Origin: Maratus speciosus
Taxonomy: Eukaryota > Arthropoda > Arachnida > Araneae > Salticidae
Reading direction: 5' to 3'
Length of the DNA stretch: 64,000 bases
Assembly: GCA_963932465.1 (NCBI GenBank)
Contig: OZ010792.1
Location: 513,655,100 to 513,719,099 of the forward strand
How positions within the stretch are numbered: the first letter of the stretch is position 1; the number at the start of each line of letters is the position of its first letter. A model generated the notes under the pieces. The model worked only from the letters and a program-made list of their open reading frames with translations. It searched no databases and had not been told where the DNA came from. Positions 10,138 through 22,766 of the stretch are shown here, in pieces. The position numbers and the translations under genes were made by a program.

Positions 10138-11538
10138 ATATATATATATATATATATATATTACCATACATGCCATAAAATATAAAATTTTAGCTTAAAA
10201 TTTGAAATTTAATTTTTTTTTTTTTTTTTGCTATTTTTCCCATTATTAGACCGATATATAGATTTCAAATAATTTTTTTTCATACGAATAGAAAAAATCC
10301 TGCAGTGAAGGGTTAAGAAGCATAAATTATATATTTACCATTTTATTAATAAAATTATAATCCTTAATTATAGAAATGGTTAATTACCTAAATCCTTAAT
10401 TACCAAAAATAAATAGTTTCATAAACAAGCAGTATAAATATCAAATCAAATATCATGGCAACTACCTTTTGCAACTTTGCAAAATTACTATAATTACATA
10501 AATCTGAACTTTTGTATGTATACGATAACAAAAAATTTTAAAATTAATTACATCCATTAATTTACACACGCACAAAATAAATATTATCATAAGGATGACC
10601 AGTTATACCTGCCCATTAACTTCGCAAACTATTAAATATGAACATCATTACCTCTCAGTGGAGTAGATATTATTAGCATTCAGTGCTTTGAATTTAAAAA
10701 AATACTTTTGCTGGCTTTTCAATTCGTAACTGATTTTTTATTTGTTGTGTATTGTCAAAAAAAAAAAAAACCCTCTACTGAGGAAAATCCTAAAAACTTT
10801 GATACTAATTAACTCTTTTTACCTTCTACATTCTTTCACAATAGCTGTTGAGTGGATGTTATCATTATTTACTTCTTCTTTAACCCCAATTTGATGTTAT
10901 ATATTTATTTTCAAAAGTGTAATAAGAAAATAAGAGAATCGCTACTAATTCTTTCACCCGGATAAATCTATTACACTTGCTATGCTTATTTTTATTTTAT
11001 ATAAAGGAGTAAAACAATGGGTAATTTAAAGGACGTTATTATGGGCAATATAAAATAAAATAGATTTAATTATATCAATTTTAAATGAAATAATCGCTAT
11101 GTCTGATAAAAATATTCCTTTTTACAAGCTTATTGTACTTTATTCTTTATAAGTTAAAAGGACTTAAGCTTATAAAGTATTATTTAATGTTTCTTTTATT
11201 TATCCGATAGGGAAAATATCTTTAGAAAGATTGTAAATTGTGTTAATCTTAGATACTTTAATGTTTTTTCTATCATTTTAAAAATTAAGAAAATTTCTAT
11301 TCGGCGATTTTTTTTATCATCTGATTAAAATCGTGATTTAATCGCTAACTTTAATCGTTTCAATTAAAGGATTGATACCCTTACCTAATATAAGCCATTT
11401 TCTTACTGTTTTTAAATGATTGTATGTGTATTTCATGCATTTTGCATATTTTGGATTGAAATTGCTTTTAGAGCTTATTCTTAACATTGAAAATGTTAAT
11501 CAAGTTTTAAAATTTGAAAAAGGTTCATAATGTATATG
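10138..11538. other. AT-rich intergenic DNA with (TA)n, no gene
   Basis: Starts with a TA run (10137-10160). No open frame of note and no strong inverted repeat. A T-run lies at about 10213-10230 and an A-run near 10758-10771. Confidence 0.55.
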
Positions 11539-12770
11539 TTACGGCCAAAACCCGAAATTGGACAATTCGCGAACTGGCCAACAACGTTTTAAACTGGCTA
11601 GCTAATTCGCGAACTGGCCAACAACGTTTTAAACTGACTGGCCAATTCGGGAAATGGCCAGCCAATTTGCGAACTGGCCAGATGCGATCGTCCAGTTCGC
11701 GAAGTAGCCATACGCAATCGGCCAGTTCGCAAAATGGGTATAGGCAATCGGCCTGTTTGAGACAACACATTTTTTTTAAATATTTTTATTTTATTTTAAA
11801 TTTTAATGTTTTGAATGAAATTTCTTCGAAACGATTGCAATTGTTCCAAATAAAATAAAATAATGGGTATTAATATAATGGCTAGGGGTAGCCAGACGAA
11901 GTCGAAAGAAAAAGTGATGAGGAGATTTTGAGGATCTGTATAGTTTCACTCTGTCATTTCTACTTAACCAGTTTTTACTTTTTAACCCTTTCTAACATAG
12001 TTGGAAGTGTTTATGAATTCAATTTGTCTGGCCGTCTGTCTGGCCGTCTGCCTGCCCGTGCTCTAACCCGAATAAAGACTGTGATTGACTTGTAATTGTT
12101 ATACTATTTAGGTTTATAAATTAATTTCGGCATTGAAAGTAAAGTGTGTACAATTTTTGGTTAATTTACATGGACAAACAAAAGTATTTCACTACAATAT
12201 CATCAGTGGGAAACGTTTTTCCGGTGCAATTTAATGTTGTTACATTATCTCAATTATAATAAAATTGGTATGCGTCATTAAGATGGACGACAAACTGTTA
12301 TCTAAAGTGTATGAAATAAGTAGCAATTATAGTTTGTTTACAGAGACACTCAAAAGTATTTAGTTACATTGCAGTGAATGGTGAAAGATCATTTTTAATA
12401 CATTTAAATGATGTCATTCTATTTCAAACATAATGAAATTCACATGCCTCACTCATGTGGGGAGCAATATGTTTTTTTGTGGAATATTGATTAAGTAGTC
12501 ATTATAGGTTCGTTTATAGGGACACCCAAAAGAATTCCGATAAAGAATTATGATATATGGAAAAACCGTTTCCAGAGTATTTTAATGATGTTACACTACT
12601 TCAAACATAATGAAACTGTTATACATTACTAATATGCTCTCCAACATGTTTTCTATAGATTGTTGACTAGGTAGAATTTGTCGTTTATTTACAAAGTCAC
12701 TCAAATAATTTGGTTGTTGGATTGGCCGGCCAATTCGCGAACTGGCCAATCTTCGGCTTCTGGCCGTAAC
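11539..12770. mobile_element. TIR element with palindromic TTCGCGAA subterminal repeats
   Basis: Ends are inverted: 'GTTACGGCCA' at 11539 and its complement at 12761-12770, each flanked by 'tatat', with similarity over about 40 bp. The left subterminal region (11560-11745) repeats variants of the 20-bp palindrome GGCCAGTTCGCGAACTGGCC about seven times; one copy lies near the right end (12727-12746). The interior (11980-12715) carries degenerate ~150-bp units with 'cagagacactcaaaag'-type cores, related to the arrays at 25.9-27.0 kb and 48.3-49.6 kb. No transposase. Confidence 0.65.
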
Positions 12771-12847
12771 ATATATACACAGCAAAAACAAAGACAGATG
12801 TTTTTTTTTAATCTACGAAATATAATCTAAACACGAAGAAAAATATA

Positions 12848-13912
12848 CAATAACCTCTTCCGAGTTATCTATGGTTCCGAAAGGCATTCTTTATCAATAG
12901 AAATCTCAAAAACCAATATTCAAGATAGACAGAAAAAATTGTAAAAACAGTTTTTGGTGCTACTGATTTTCGGAAAAATTTCCGAGTAGTTTTTATAATG
13001 TATTAATCCGTTTTCTCAAACTGAAATATCGGTTTTTTTTCAATTAAATATTTGCAGCCGCACAATTCAATTTATATATACAACAAAATGTCGTTAATTT
13101 TAATGTTAACATTATTAACCCTTTATGTACTGAATTATGAATTCATGAAAATTTTATCTTCTAAAGTATTTTTCGTGAATTGTTTAAACTACATTAGAAG
13201 ATTTACATAATCATTTAATAAATTTTAGAAGAAATTTAGAAGGATTAATTAAATTTGAATTTATAGGGATTTTGTGCAATATTCATGACCCCACTCAAAG
13301 CTTTTATTTTAAATCTTTTTCTTAGTATTTTGTAGAATTAGGAAATGTACAAATATAATGTTCTTACAATAGAAATATAGAAATATTTTCGAATTGAAAA
13401 ATCCCCCCCCCCCCCACACACACACACACACACAACACCAATAAAGCTGAGAAGATGCAAAGGCAAAAGAAATTATCCTTTTAGAAATATTTTTGTTTCG
13501 TGCAACCCATAATGCTTTTGGGCTTTTGGAACAAGATAAAGTAATATATCTAACTCCTTCTAAACTCTATTACAACTATGTATTAAATGAATTTTATAAC
13601 AAGTTATTTTAATGGCACTTATAAGTACCATCAGCAGATAAAGAGTTAATGTTGTTGATTGATCATGTTTATCTGTATAAAACACGTTTGTTAAACATGA
13701 AAATATTTACTTGAAAAATGACAACATCCGAAAAACCTATATTCCGGTTGGAGAAACATTTCCGAAATCCTGCCGGAAATATTTTCGAAAATCAGTAGCA
13801 GCAAAAGAAACTTTGTTTTTATAAATGCGTCTTTAAATCTCCAAAATATATTGGTTTCTGAGGTTCTAAAAATAAAGAATGCTTTTCGGAATCATTTAGT
13901 AAGAGGGACTTG
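12848..13912. mobile_element. TIR element (Tc1/mariner-like, TA-flanked, non-autonomous)
   Basis: The left end (12848 on, through 'ggttccgaaaggcattc' and 'tgctactgattttcgg') is the inverse of the right end (13690-13912). Inverted similarity extends about 200 bp into each end; the outermost bases read 'tatacaa' on both sides. The interior includes a C-run plus (CA)n (13404-13434). No coding frame. Confidence 0.6.
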
Positions 13913-13958
13913 TATATTTTGGTTTGTGATTACGTTATATTTACTAGATTAAGAAACG

Positions 13959-13961
<3 letters not shown>

Positions 13962-13999
<38 letters not shown>
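13962..13999. repeat. Poly-T tract
   Basis: A T homopolymer of about 38 bases; it may be the A tail of an unrecognised minus-strand retrocopy, but nothing diagnostic flanks it. Confidence 0.8.
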
Positions 14000-14002
<3 letters not shown>

Positions 14003-15461
14003 CTACTGTAGAAACGAGTAACTTCCTTTTCGTTAAAAAATAATTTGCATCTAGTGTTTTGGATCATTAGTCACAGGTGAAATTTTAATACCGAAAAGTT
14101 TAATTTAACATCTCTCTATTCTAAAAAAGTAACTAACGCTGTCACCGCCGCAGTAAGAGAATTTTTTGTGACCGGCGGTCTTTCTACGCTAATAATAAGA
14201 AAACTATTGCATACAAAAATATGAAAAGTGGTAGTAATATACAAAAATGATTGATAAATACGCTGATGCAGACAGTTTTTAAATCGAAGAATTATTTTAA
14301 GAGATATTCAGTGTTAAAGTTGATCAAAATACTTCAGTTAAAAAAAATATATATATATATAGGGACAAAAGTAGGCATAGGAATTCAATCTTTTTTCTAA
14401 GGATATACATTACAAGCGTGCAGTGTGCAGACTGCATTTATTCTTTTGATTTGTCTAAATTTTTAGGATTTTTTTTAAATTTTTTATTCAAATTTTTCAT
14501 CATTTTAATGGATATTTTTTTCACATATAGAAAAAGTCATTATTTTAAATTGTTGCCAATTCTAAAAACAGCGCAGAGAATACTATTCCCTCTGAATAAA
14601 AAATGTAGCTGCACGTGACTATTAAAAAGGGAAAGAAAACTTTAAAATAAGAATTCAATGATCGCGTGTGAAAGGCAAGAAACTATTGAAAATTTCGTCA
14701 AAAAAATTGTACTTACACGTGAATATAAAAAAAGAAACAAAATTTTTTTAAATTAACGTTTATAGATGTTTAAAACAGTAAAGAGGAGAAATTAAGTCTT
14801 ATTTAAAATGACCAAATAACATTATTGCCAAACAGTTTAAATTTAAGCATATAATATGCGAGAGATTTATTTCATATTGCGAGATGATATTTTTAACTAT
14901 TGCTGCCAATTCTAAGACAGCACAAATAATAATATTTCCTTTCTAAAAACAGAAGTATTATCACATGAATATTAAAGAGAGAAATAAAACTTTGGTGAAA
15001 ATTATATCCGATTTAAGAAGATACATTTAAAACGCCTTATTTAAAATTTTCTTACAGCGTTGTTTAAAAAAAAATCCGGGGGGCAACGACTATGCTTGAT
15101 TAGTACATTTTATATATAATTACTGATCTTATTTAATCAATCACGAAAACAGCCATTAGATGTCTCAAAAGCAGTTGCTTCGGTCTTAAAATATCTCAGT
15201 GAAGTAGAAATGCATGGAAGCCTGTTTACAGGGAGATAGCCACTAGTTGTTTAATTATAATTCAATCTTCCGTAATTTTTTTAAAGCGGATCAAATTAGC
15301 ATGTTTTTAGAGTCTGTGATGTCTAAACGGGAGTTGATGAGCGTAGCTCATAGGGGGCAGAACCCCCTAGCTCTTTAAATTAACTTAAACAACATAAATT
15401 CGTTTAATTTTATTAGGACACCAAATATTACAGATTAAAAATACGAAAATCTTTGAAATTA
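14000..15461. repeat. Decayed repeat DNA with two diverged direct copies
   Basis: Blocks around 14530-14640 and 14880-14990 are diverged direct repeats (shared 'ttgctgccaattcta', 'acagcgcag/acagcacaaa', 'attaaagagagaaa'). At 15341-15378 a GC-richer stretch ('gatgagcgtagctcat', then 'gggggcagaaccccct') forms two short palindromes of a kind often seen in arthropod interspersed repeats. No gene. Confidence 0.45.
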
Positions 15462-15507
15462 TTTTTTTTTTTAGTTTTCCATTTTCCATATCTGTAACAA
15501 ACCGGGA

Positions 15508-15870
15508 GACGACAATCACCTCATCGAGTTCACGGCTGAAATTCCAGAATTAGTTAGAACTCGATTCGCATATTAAAACGCAATCGTTCAGCCAAGTCAT
15601 ATCTTGGTGGAAAATATCAATAATCCGATTTTAGTGGTTGACTCGTAGGTTTATTATTGTGTTTTCCTGCACCCAAATGTATGAAAACAGGGAGGACTGG
15701 GAGCAGGAAAACACAACGGTAAACCTACGAGTCAACCGCCAAAATCGATTTTCAGGTGTTTTCCACCAAGATATGACTTAGCAGACCGATTGCGTTTTAA
15801 TATGCAAATCGAGTTTTAACTAATTCTGGAATTTAATCCGTGAACTCGATGAGATAATTGTCTGTGCTTC
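15508..15870. repeat. Foldback hairpin, ~160-bp arms
   Basis: The left arm (about 15508-15675) and right arm (about 15712-15870) are inverted copies containing 'cacctcatcgagttcacgg', 'gcatattaaaacgcaatcg' and 'aagtcatatcttggtgga', separated by about 35 bp. An outer pair ('ttagttttccattttcc' at 15472 and its complement near 16075) may mark the true ends of a ~620-bp element. Confidence 0.7.
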
Positions 15871-16143
15871 TATAAACCTCGCGGTCTATAAACGCTGCGA
15901 GGGCATATAGTTATCACTTAATACGTTTAAAAGTGAAATGTTCCTTGCACATTCATATTTAATGACTTCGAACACAAATTCGACTTACGTAAGTATACAT
16001 GCGGTGACTTTCGATTTTTGAGTTTTTTTATTTGTACGTACCTATCAGTTATTCCCGCCACGAAAAAAAAAAAAATGGAAAACTAGAAAACAGGAATTCT
16101 GCTTTTTCAGAATTTAGTGTCGCCCCCGGCATTTCCATTACTT

Positions 16144-16294
16144 CATTTTCTTCTGATGGACTGATGGCTTCTATTATTATGAAACAGCCATTATAAATGA
16201 AGTGTTAGTTGAAGATGAAAGAGCAGCCGTAAAAAGTTAGAACTCTGATTTTCTGATCGGAATGGGGGGGAAAATGGCCATATTTTTTTTTTTT

Positions 16295-16328
<34 letters not shown>

Positions 16329-16412
16329 GGCTACTTTTTCATCTTCACCTAACACTTCATTTATAATGCCTGTTTCATAATAATAGAAGCCACCAGTCCA
16401 TCAGAAGAAAAT
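16144..16412. repeat. Foldback MITE, ~90-bp arms with poly-T loop
   Basis: Arms 16144-16235 and 16322-16412 are inverted copies ('cttctgatggactgatggc', 'attataaatgaagtgttag'). The loop holds G and T homopolymers. No coding capacity. Confidence 0.75.
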
Positions 16413-17574
16413 AACTCGGTTAAGCGGGACTCTACTGCAGTACAAAACATATTTCAATTTTAAGACATAAAGCGCACGTTTTATTTTATGTAAAATGACA
16501 TCATTCGCATCCGCTTAAGAATTCCACATTTACGATCTACTCTTAAACATCTACCGTAAAGCATGCATAGCACATCATTATCGCGAAATAATGCACAAAT
16601 GCAGCAAAAAGATTCCGTCATTCAAGAAAATCGAAAAAAAAACGGCTATCTAATGATTCATAGATACTTACAATTAAATATAGTATATAATAGCTCCATT
16701 ATTTTAACAGAAATTATTCGTTTATATTTTTTTCAAAATAGCACGTATTTTAATTACATTTTCTTTCGGTTGTTACGAGAAAATGGCAACAAAAATATAT
16801 AATTACTATTTTAAAACTATTTTTCCTTTACTTTCTACAGCAATGGAGTGCTTCCGTTGCCAATATTAAGCAAATGGCTCCAAAAACTACAAAAAAATTA
16901 ATATTTCAAAAATAAATGTAGATATAGTTTTCAAACAAAATGCATTTAAAAGAACTTTTTTTTTCAATACAACGGTATAAAAATTGAAAATGTGCGATGC
17001 TTAGAAGTTAAAAAAATTGCTAAAGAGTATTTAATCATAATGCTTTGTTTTACGACTAGCTTCGGTAAGGTAACGTTATTTTTTGGGCACAAAATAAGCT
17101 GGGAGAAAGAAATAGCATACCGTACCGGAGGCTAATATTGCTACAGATCTTTCACTCATAAGTGCTACTTTGTACAGTATCTCTTCAATCATCCAAGAAA
17201 AAATGTGGTTGCTCTGTAGGTTAATAATAATAAAAAAAAATCCTCGTTTTATGCACTGCAAATTGGTGAAAATCTTTTGCAACACTAACTGAACATAATA
17301 ATTAACAAGTCTAACTAAAATCACTTTCGATTGTATTGGTGATTCTGTTGCGAATGTGTTGTGCCAAATATTGCGAATGTGTTGTGCCAACACGAAATAT
17401 TCAAACCCGAATCCGACCTGAACCGGAAGTGAAAAAAAATTAATGCATATTTTAATAGAATAGTGGAATAATAGTCTACAATTGTATCTCTAATATCAGA
17501 TTTATCTTTTTTATATAAAAAATAACACCATACACTCATTAATGTTCAAACATATAAATTTTGACATTTGTAAA
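16413..17574. other. AT-rich intergenic DNA, no gene
   Basis: Nothing convincing. A short direct repeat ('gcgaatgtgttgtgccaa') occurs twice at 17350-17391. Confidence 0.5.
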
Positions 17575-18650
17575 AGGAATTTGGTTTCAAAGTTTTAACC
17601 TAATATAGTAAATTTTGTCCTCCACGATTTTCATTTTTTCGCGATATTTAATGAGATTTTCAATGTGACTTTAGCGTTCCGAGGCGATATTTCGACATTC
17701 GTAAAAGAAATTCTGTTTCAAACTTTTAGCCTAATATAGTAAATTTTGTCCACTGCGATTTTTGAATTTTGAACAATGTTTAATGCGATTTTTGATGCTT
17801 TAGTGTTCTTTGCGATTTTTTTGTCATTCATAAAAATAATTTGGCTGCAAATTTTTAGCTTAATATAGTAAATTTTGTCCACTCGTCCACTGCGATTTTT
17901 TAATTTTTAACACCGTTTAATGCGATTTTTTGTTTTTGTGTTCTTTGCGATTTTTTTTCTTTTTTTTTTTCTTTTTTTTTTTTTTGCCATTTGTAAAAAT
18001 AACTTGGTTGCAAACATTTAACATAATATAGACATCTTGTCCTCTGCGATTTTTGAATTTTTTGAGATTTTTAAGTTAATTTTTAACGTTTTGCGCTGAT
18101 TCTTTTACATTTGTGAAACTATTTAGGTTATAATGTTTTAACACACTGTAGTAAATTTTGTCCTGTCCTTGTGAATTTTTAGCAATTTTCGAACATTAGT
18201 AAGATGAATCCAGTTTTAATATTTTCGCCATATATAGTTAAATTTTGTCCTCTTTTTATAAAATTTATTCAAAATTCATACAGCGATTTGTTTTAATACG
18301 ATTATTAGCTTTTTGCGTTTTCCGGTCCTTTTTCGATGTTCGTAAAAGAAATCCTGTTTTAATCTATATTAGCCCAATATACTAACTTTTGAACTCTGCG
18401 ATTTTTAAAATAAATTTAGCGATTTCTAGCGGGTGTTTCTTGTTGTTGTTTGTTTGTTTCGCGATTCGCTGCGATTTTTCCACAATTAAAGAAATTCAGT
18501 TTCAATCTTCTAGCCTAGTACTTTTTTTCTCTTTTCTATAACGTTCATTTGGAATTCGAGCAGTGATTTTTAAGTTTTTCGCAATTTTTTGTTTTTTATG
18601 CGTTTTGTACTAATTTTTGACTTGCCCGGGCAACGCTGTGCTGGTCGGTT
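17575..18650 (+). repeat. Degenerate tandem array ending in a Helitron-like 3' terminus
   Basis: Seven or more diverged units of about 90-160 bp recur with 'taatatagtaaattttgtcc', 'gcgatttttgaatttt' and 'gtaaaagaaattctgttt'. The array ends at 18622-18650 with 'gcccgggcaacgctgtgctggtc', which resembles the intact Helitron 3' termini at 36912 and 42983. I read it as the tandem-repeat-rich 3' part of an old Helitron; the 5' end was not found. Confidence 0.5.
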
Positions 18651-18964
18651 GGTAATTAATAAGATGATTTTAAAAAAAATAAACGTTAATCTTTTATTAA
18701 TATTAAAAGTTTAAAAAAATTGTTTTAAAATTTGTGATGTTTTTCATGATTGAGTTGAAAGAAAATTCTGAAAAGTTAAAATAATTAACATTCTAAAATT
18801 TCTTTTCTCTGATTTTTACAAATAAACATATTTTATATAGAATTTAAATAGACAATTATTTATCTCTGTTTTGTTAGATTTTTCTTATTCTATAGAATTC
18901 CATGAAATATTCCAAATTATTCCCAACTACTAATTAGCAGCATAGATCAATGTTTATGCAAGAA
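18651..18964. other. AT-rich spacer
   Basis: No gene or repeat structure seen between the decayed Helitron end and the pogo-like element. Confidence 0.5.
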
Positions 18965-19753
18965 TACAACCTCCCTAAAGCGAATGTAAAACCTCCCTAA
19001 AGCGACCACGTTCCGTTCCAATAAAAATTGGTCCCTTCGAGAGGCGGTCTCTTAATGGATGTCATGTTTAAATCTAGATTTTAATTGTTGAAAAATGTAA
19101 CAATTAATGCTACTAAAATTTATTTTTCACATTAGAGAAAAATGTGAAAATGTAAGCATCAAAACAAAAGTTAATAACATAAGTTAATTTCTATAGAGTT
19201 TTAAAAACGATTACATTGACGTTTGCTTTGATTTTACGGTTTTATATTTTATATCTTTTATTTCCCAGTCCTTTCGAAGTTCAGTAAATGAATGCAATTT
19301 TTTTTTGGACGGGAACAAATAATGACGATTTCATTAATTTCTTTGAGAGTTTCCTGACATAAAAGGGCAGGGGAGTTTATTGACCCGTCATCCTTAATTT
19401 GTCAACCGAGTTAAATTCATTGCAAAAAAAGGCACAAAGGTTAAACACTTAAAAGTTACCGGAATAAATAAAAATTCTAAACTTAGTTTAGAAGTTTGAT
19501 GAATAATGTGCTCTTCGAAATTATTATTCTAATAAAATCTTCTTCAAGCGACCAGGAAAAAACGGAATTTGTTTCATTTTCTTCAAAGAAATGGGTCGCT
19601 CATGGAGGGAGCTCAACTGGGGGGGTGGGGGGGGTCTCTGAATAAAGGTAAAATTAGTATTGAGCCTCTGGGAGTAAGTTTCGTTCCATGAAAAAATTTT
19701 CGTTCAGGGAGGTGGTCACTTAATGGAGGTGGTCGCACAGGGAGATTTCACTG
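18965..19753 (+). mobile_element. pogo/Tigger-like non-autonomous element
   Basis: The left end 'gtaaaacctccctaaagcg' (18986) and the complement of the right end 'gtgaaatctccctgtgcg' (near 19752) form inverted termini; the outermost left block ('acctccctaaagcga') is present twice (18970 and 18990). The interior matches the inverted partial copy at 1-466. Sub-terminal 'ggtggtcgcac' and 'gagaggcggtctcttaatgga' blocks are typical of such elements. No transposase frame. Confidence 0.65.
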
Positions 19754-20200
19754 TATGTTTATTGTATATCTCTCTGCTTAATGTATAAAGAAAAAAGCTC
19801 ATCGAAGGACAAACTCATAGAAGTTCTGTTATTGTCTTGAACAGTACAGTTTTCTCCATATTGACAAACAATCTCAGTTATTATTGCTTATATAATTATC
19901 TCAATGGAATATTAATGAGATAATTACTTTTCACTGAGAATTTCTTATGTTTTTGTTCTACAGGCCAATTTGGATCTGTCCAGTATTTCTGAAATATCTA
20001 CGCCTGTGATATAATGCAATTATGTTTAGAATAAAATAATACGTTTATTATCACTTAGATAAGTGAATTTTAAATAAGAATTTTGAAAAAGACCACTTGG
20101 GTTTTTCAAAAAATTTTTTGAAGTGGGTTTAAAAAAACAAAAACCCGCTCGGGTTTTTTCGGGCTGGCCAAATCTACGCTACCCCGATAACAGTCGATTG
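19754..20200. other. AT-rich intergenic DNA, no gene
   Basis: No feature beyond a local motif duplication ('gggtttttcaaaaaatttt', 'cccgctcgggttttttcggg') at 20100-20165. Confidence 0.45.
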
Positions 20201-20463
20201 AGAACTCATAGCCATAGTAGTCACAGCCAAGTAAGTCCATTTTGAAAAAAAAATACATAGTCCATTTAGAAAGTGCATAAAATCTGTTTTATTCATTCTC
20301 ATAGTGAACCAAGTCTGTAAACAGATGTCATATATGAGAAAGTATGTGAAAACAGACTTGGTTCACTGTAGGAGTGAATAAAACAGATTTCATGCACCTT
20401 TGTAAGTTGACTATACCATTTTTTTTTTCAAATGCACTTGGTCTACTATGGTGGTGAACCCCT
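20201..20463. mobile_element. MITE A, uninterrupted copy (~260 bp palindrome)
   Basis: A near-complete palindrome: 'aagtccattttgaaaaaa' and 'ataaaatctgttttattca' on the left recur inverted on the right, around a centre near 20330. The right terminus is 'aggggttcac' (complement). It corresponds base for base to the MITE at 57269-58524 once the foldback insertion there is removed. Left terminus somewhat rearranged. Confidence 0.75.
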
Positions 20464-22766
20464 CATATAAAGTTTACAAAATGTGCTTCTGGGGCGATTT
20501 ACATATTAAAACGAATATCAACGAATATAAATTTAAATTTTCTAATAATAATACCCTAATTTGACAATAATAATAATGATAATAATAATTATTATTGTTG
20601 TTAACGTTTCAATTAGATTAAAATGAAATTTACATGGCGTTCCTCCGACACAAAAGATTTGTAGATTAGTGCAAATACAAAATAGCTTCAAACGGTAGTT
20701 TATGTGTTTCTGCCAGATAGTCGCTGCTAATTTCAAACTGAAATACGAAAATTACTATTATTACAAATTCTTTTTATTATTATTATTTGTTTTATTAAAT
20801 ATTTACGCGGCCCGCGGGCCTGCAAAATGATGGGAAATTTTTCAACGGGCCGACGGATTAAAGACAATTTTTTTAACGGACCGGGCCGGCCGACGAAAAA
20901 AATAAGCGGGCCGGGCAGAGCCGATAAAAGAATTCGGCCCAATATAAAAATTTAAAAGGATCAAACTAAACCAATAAATATGAACAGTTTTCAAAGGACG
21001 TGGCTCAGGCGAGGATTATTATAAATATCCTCCACGAGTCGATGCTACATTGACAACATCCCCAGATAGCATGAACATTAGCAGCAAGTTTGATTTTTTC
21101 TGATATTATCTTACCATGACAAATTTGAATTGAGAAATTCACAGCAAATTTCCCGCAAGGTATACCATTAACCACTTGCATGAGTAATTTGTTTTGAAAC
21201 TGGTGGCAAGACTGTCTTTAATTCACGAAAAGGACGAAAGCAAAAAATCCCTCTGTTGAGAGAATAGACAATCAGCACATTTGCAGAAATTGCAGAAATT
21301 TTATTCGGTTGGCACCGCTTTTTCTAAACGCTGTACTTATCAAATATCAAAAAGGCTCGTATTGAAAAGTACAAATATTACCTTAACTTGTTTGTGGTGA
21401 TGAAAACGATGCAACCACCTTCTGATGTATGTTCGCTTGAATAGATCTGATCAGGTCTGTGGACACCATCGAAGGGGTTAAACTTATAGTGTAACAGTTG
21501 TAAACTAAACAGATATTGGGGCATGGAAAGATCACTACTTTGCAGTAAGTTTGCATCATTTTTGATTACTTGTTTGCCATTAATTTGCAATAAATTTGAT
21601 ACAGCATGAATTTAACTTGCTCGACAATTAGCTGCAAGTTCAAAGTGTGGTGACTTCGGTGTTTGCGTTATCTTGCTGCAGTATTATTATGAACTTTCAG
21701 TCTTGCCATGCTGAGCTTGCTTCAACTTTGCAGGTTTTCAAAGCAAGACTGCGGAAAATTTTCTGCAAATTAAAAATGCTATGTTGGTCAGTACAGAAAT
21801 ATAACATGTCCAGCGTATAGAGATTGGTATTGGCATTTGAATCATATCTGAACCAGGAATTAATTATTTCAGCAGGATCAGGCTTACATTTTCTTTCTAC
21901 ATACTGGGCATATATGGCGGGCAGATGCTGATGCTATTCTGCATTCTATGGCTTGCGAACATATAGTAATATAAAACATATAGTAATCTATGACGTTCAA
22001 TTTTCCCATAAATATATACGCAGTATTCTAGAAAAAAAATCTTAAATTTATGTTAAGAAAAATCGATATTTTCTGTGGGAATTGGGTCGAGTCTGGTTTC
22101 ATTTATTTTTGCACATGCTGAAAAATGGTCGCCCGATTAAAAATTCACGAAAATTTCAGGACATTTAATTTCAACTTACTATAATCACGTGCTAATACTA
22201 TGGAGACACTCTTACTTTTTTTCTACAGGCTGCATTTCTGAATGTTAAATTGCTTCACATACCTATTTTTTCACAAATATTTCACTGTTTAATGACTTAT
22301 TAAAAGATATTTTTCAATAACTCCATGAACTGAAAAAAAAAACAAAGAAACTTCAAAATTTCAATAAAAATAAGCTTTACATTTCTTTTTTTCCCAATCA
22401 GTATACCGACATGAAAATGATTTATGTAGAAAAGCAAATTGTTTGAAGCCCATTATATTGTAGTATAGTTTCTGGATGATAGTTAAAAGGTACAAATTTT
22501 CAATCCATTATAAGTAAAAAAGGATTGTGGCACTCCGAAAACAAGCAACCAATTTAGAAAAACCCAAAATAAGACAGGGCACAAAAACTGCTTAGTCAGG
22601 CTTTGCCTCCAAATCTGATCATGTTTCCGGGGTTTTCCTAAATTATTTTCCTGAGTTAGAAATATTTTTAAAAACGCAACACAAAACGCAAATATTTACT
22701 TGACCAAAACTTTCAAAATTTATCGGCTTTTAAAAGCAGCCAAATTTTTTTTCTTAAAGAGATATA
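20464..22766. other. Mixed decayed DNA; GC-rich patch; GCAAGTTT-rich stretch
   Basis: 20808-20940 is unusually GC-rich ('gcggcccgcgggcc', 'gggccgggcagagccg'), unlike its surroundings. 21060-21790 repeats 'gcaagtttg'-like words in both orientations and begins and ends with faint inverted similarity ('atagcatgaacatt' and 'aatgctatgttgg'), perhaps an old DNA element. No credible gene. Confidence 0.4.

Noticed and set aside
11514..11858. 114-codon plus-strand frame at the left end of the 11.5-kb element
   Set aside because: Encoded by the palindromic TTCGCGAA repeats, which are open on both strands; composition follows the repeat, and the frame runs outside the element end.
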